Source of the DNA: Chitinophagales bacterium
GTDB lineage: Bacteria; Bacteroidota; Bacteroidia; Chitinophagales; UBA10324
Direction of reading: 5' to 3'
Assembly (NCBI GenBank): GCA_026786335.1
Contig: JAJAYG010000080.1
Coordinates: forward strand, 1-5,613
Length of the DNA stretch: 5,613 nucleotides
Shown here: one piece after another, positions 5,564 to 5,613 of the stretch
Numbering within the stretch: the stretch's first letter is position 1
Layout: each line of letters begins with the position of its first letter
Notes under the pieces: generated by a model
What the model saw: only the letters and a program-made list of their open reading frames with translations
Told to the model about the DNA's origin: nothing
Database searches by the model: none
Position numbers and translations under genes: made by a program

Positions 5564-5613
5564 TAGGCCCGGGCAGAGTTGAACTGCCGACCTCTACATT
5601 ATCAGTGTAGCGC
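5564..5613 (-). tRNA. tRNA-Ile (anticodon GAT), 3' part; 5' end outside window
   Basis: Minus-strand reading from the right edge begins in the D arm (GC). The anticodon stem CTACA/TGTAG closes loop CTGATAA with anticodon GAT at 5601-5603, reading ATC. Variable loop AGGTC follows. The T stem GGCAG/CTGCC closes loop TTCAACT. The acceptor 3' strand is CGGGCCT (5571-5565), with discriminator A at 5564. The next bases are CT, so CCA is not encoded. The acceptor 5' strand and most of the D arm lie beyond the window. Ile(GAT) followed by Ala(TGC) is the pair usually found in ribosomal RNA operon spacers, but no rRNA follows here. Confidence 0.93.

Noticed and set aside
5311..5610. Plus-strand reading frame of 99 codons with an 8-residue repeat
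   Set aside because: It runs antisense across both tRNAs and through the octamer array. The repeat in the protein follows from 3 x 8 bp = 24 bp, so it is an artefact.

Overview
The window looks like a chromosomal segment of a Bacteroidota species. The evidence is AT-rich DNA, a secreted protein ending in a type IX secretion system (T9SS) type B sorting domain, a DUF2723/TMEM260-type glycosyltransferase of the kind common in this phylum, A-rich sequence instead of Shine-Dalgarno sites before starts, and a tRNA promoter of the phylum-specific form TTTG-N19-TAnnTTTG. The genus cannot be fixed from the sequence.

Layout: (1) 1-1634, minus strand: the N-terminal 544 residues of a multi-pass DUF2723 protein O-mannosyltransferase-like enzyme, running off the left edge. 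(2) 1635-1886: a gene-free stretch with the putative promoter of that enzyme and a near-consensus promoter for the next gene. (3) 1887-1959, plus strand: tRNA-Gln(TTG), followed at once by a strong hairpin terminator. (4) 2024-2398, minus strand: a four-helix DoxX-like membrane protein, convergent with the tRNA and sharing its terminator. (5) 2575-5241, plus strand: an 888-residue secreted modular protein with a signal peptide, an N-terminal beta-rich region, a glycine-rich domain, five Ig/PKD-like repeats of about 70 residues and a T9SS type B sorting domain. (6) 5280-5305: a bidirectional terminator between that gene and the convergent tRNA-Ala. (7) 5312-5388, minus: tRNA-Ala(TGC). (8) 5398-5556: a degenerate array of 8-bp tandem repeats. 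(9) 5564-5613, minus: the 3' two-thirds of tRNA-Ile(GAT), cut by the right edge.

The genes do not form one operon. They are separate transcription units in alternating orientation, with the tRNAs sitting against convergent protein genes behind shared terminators. One possible functional link is that the secreted protein is rich in D-(S/T)-hydrophobic tripeptides, the known O-glycosylation sequon of this phylum, and the left-edge gene belongs to a protein O-mannosyltransferase-related family. That link is inference. The most unusual features are the octamer array between the two tRNAs and the glycine-rich domain of the secreted protein. No clearly new defence, mobile or CRISPR-like system is visible.
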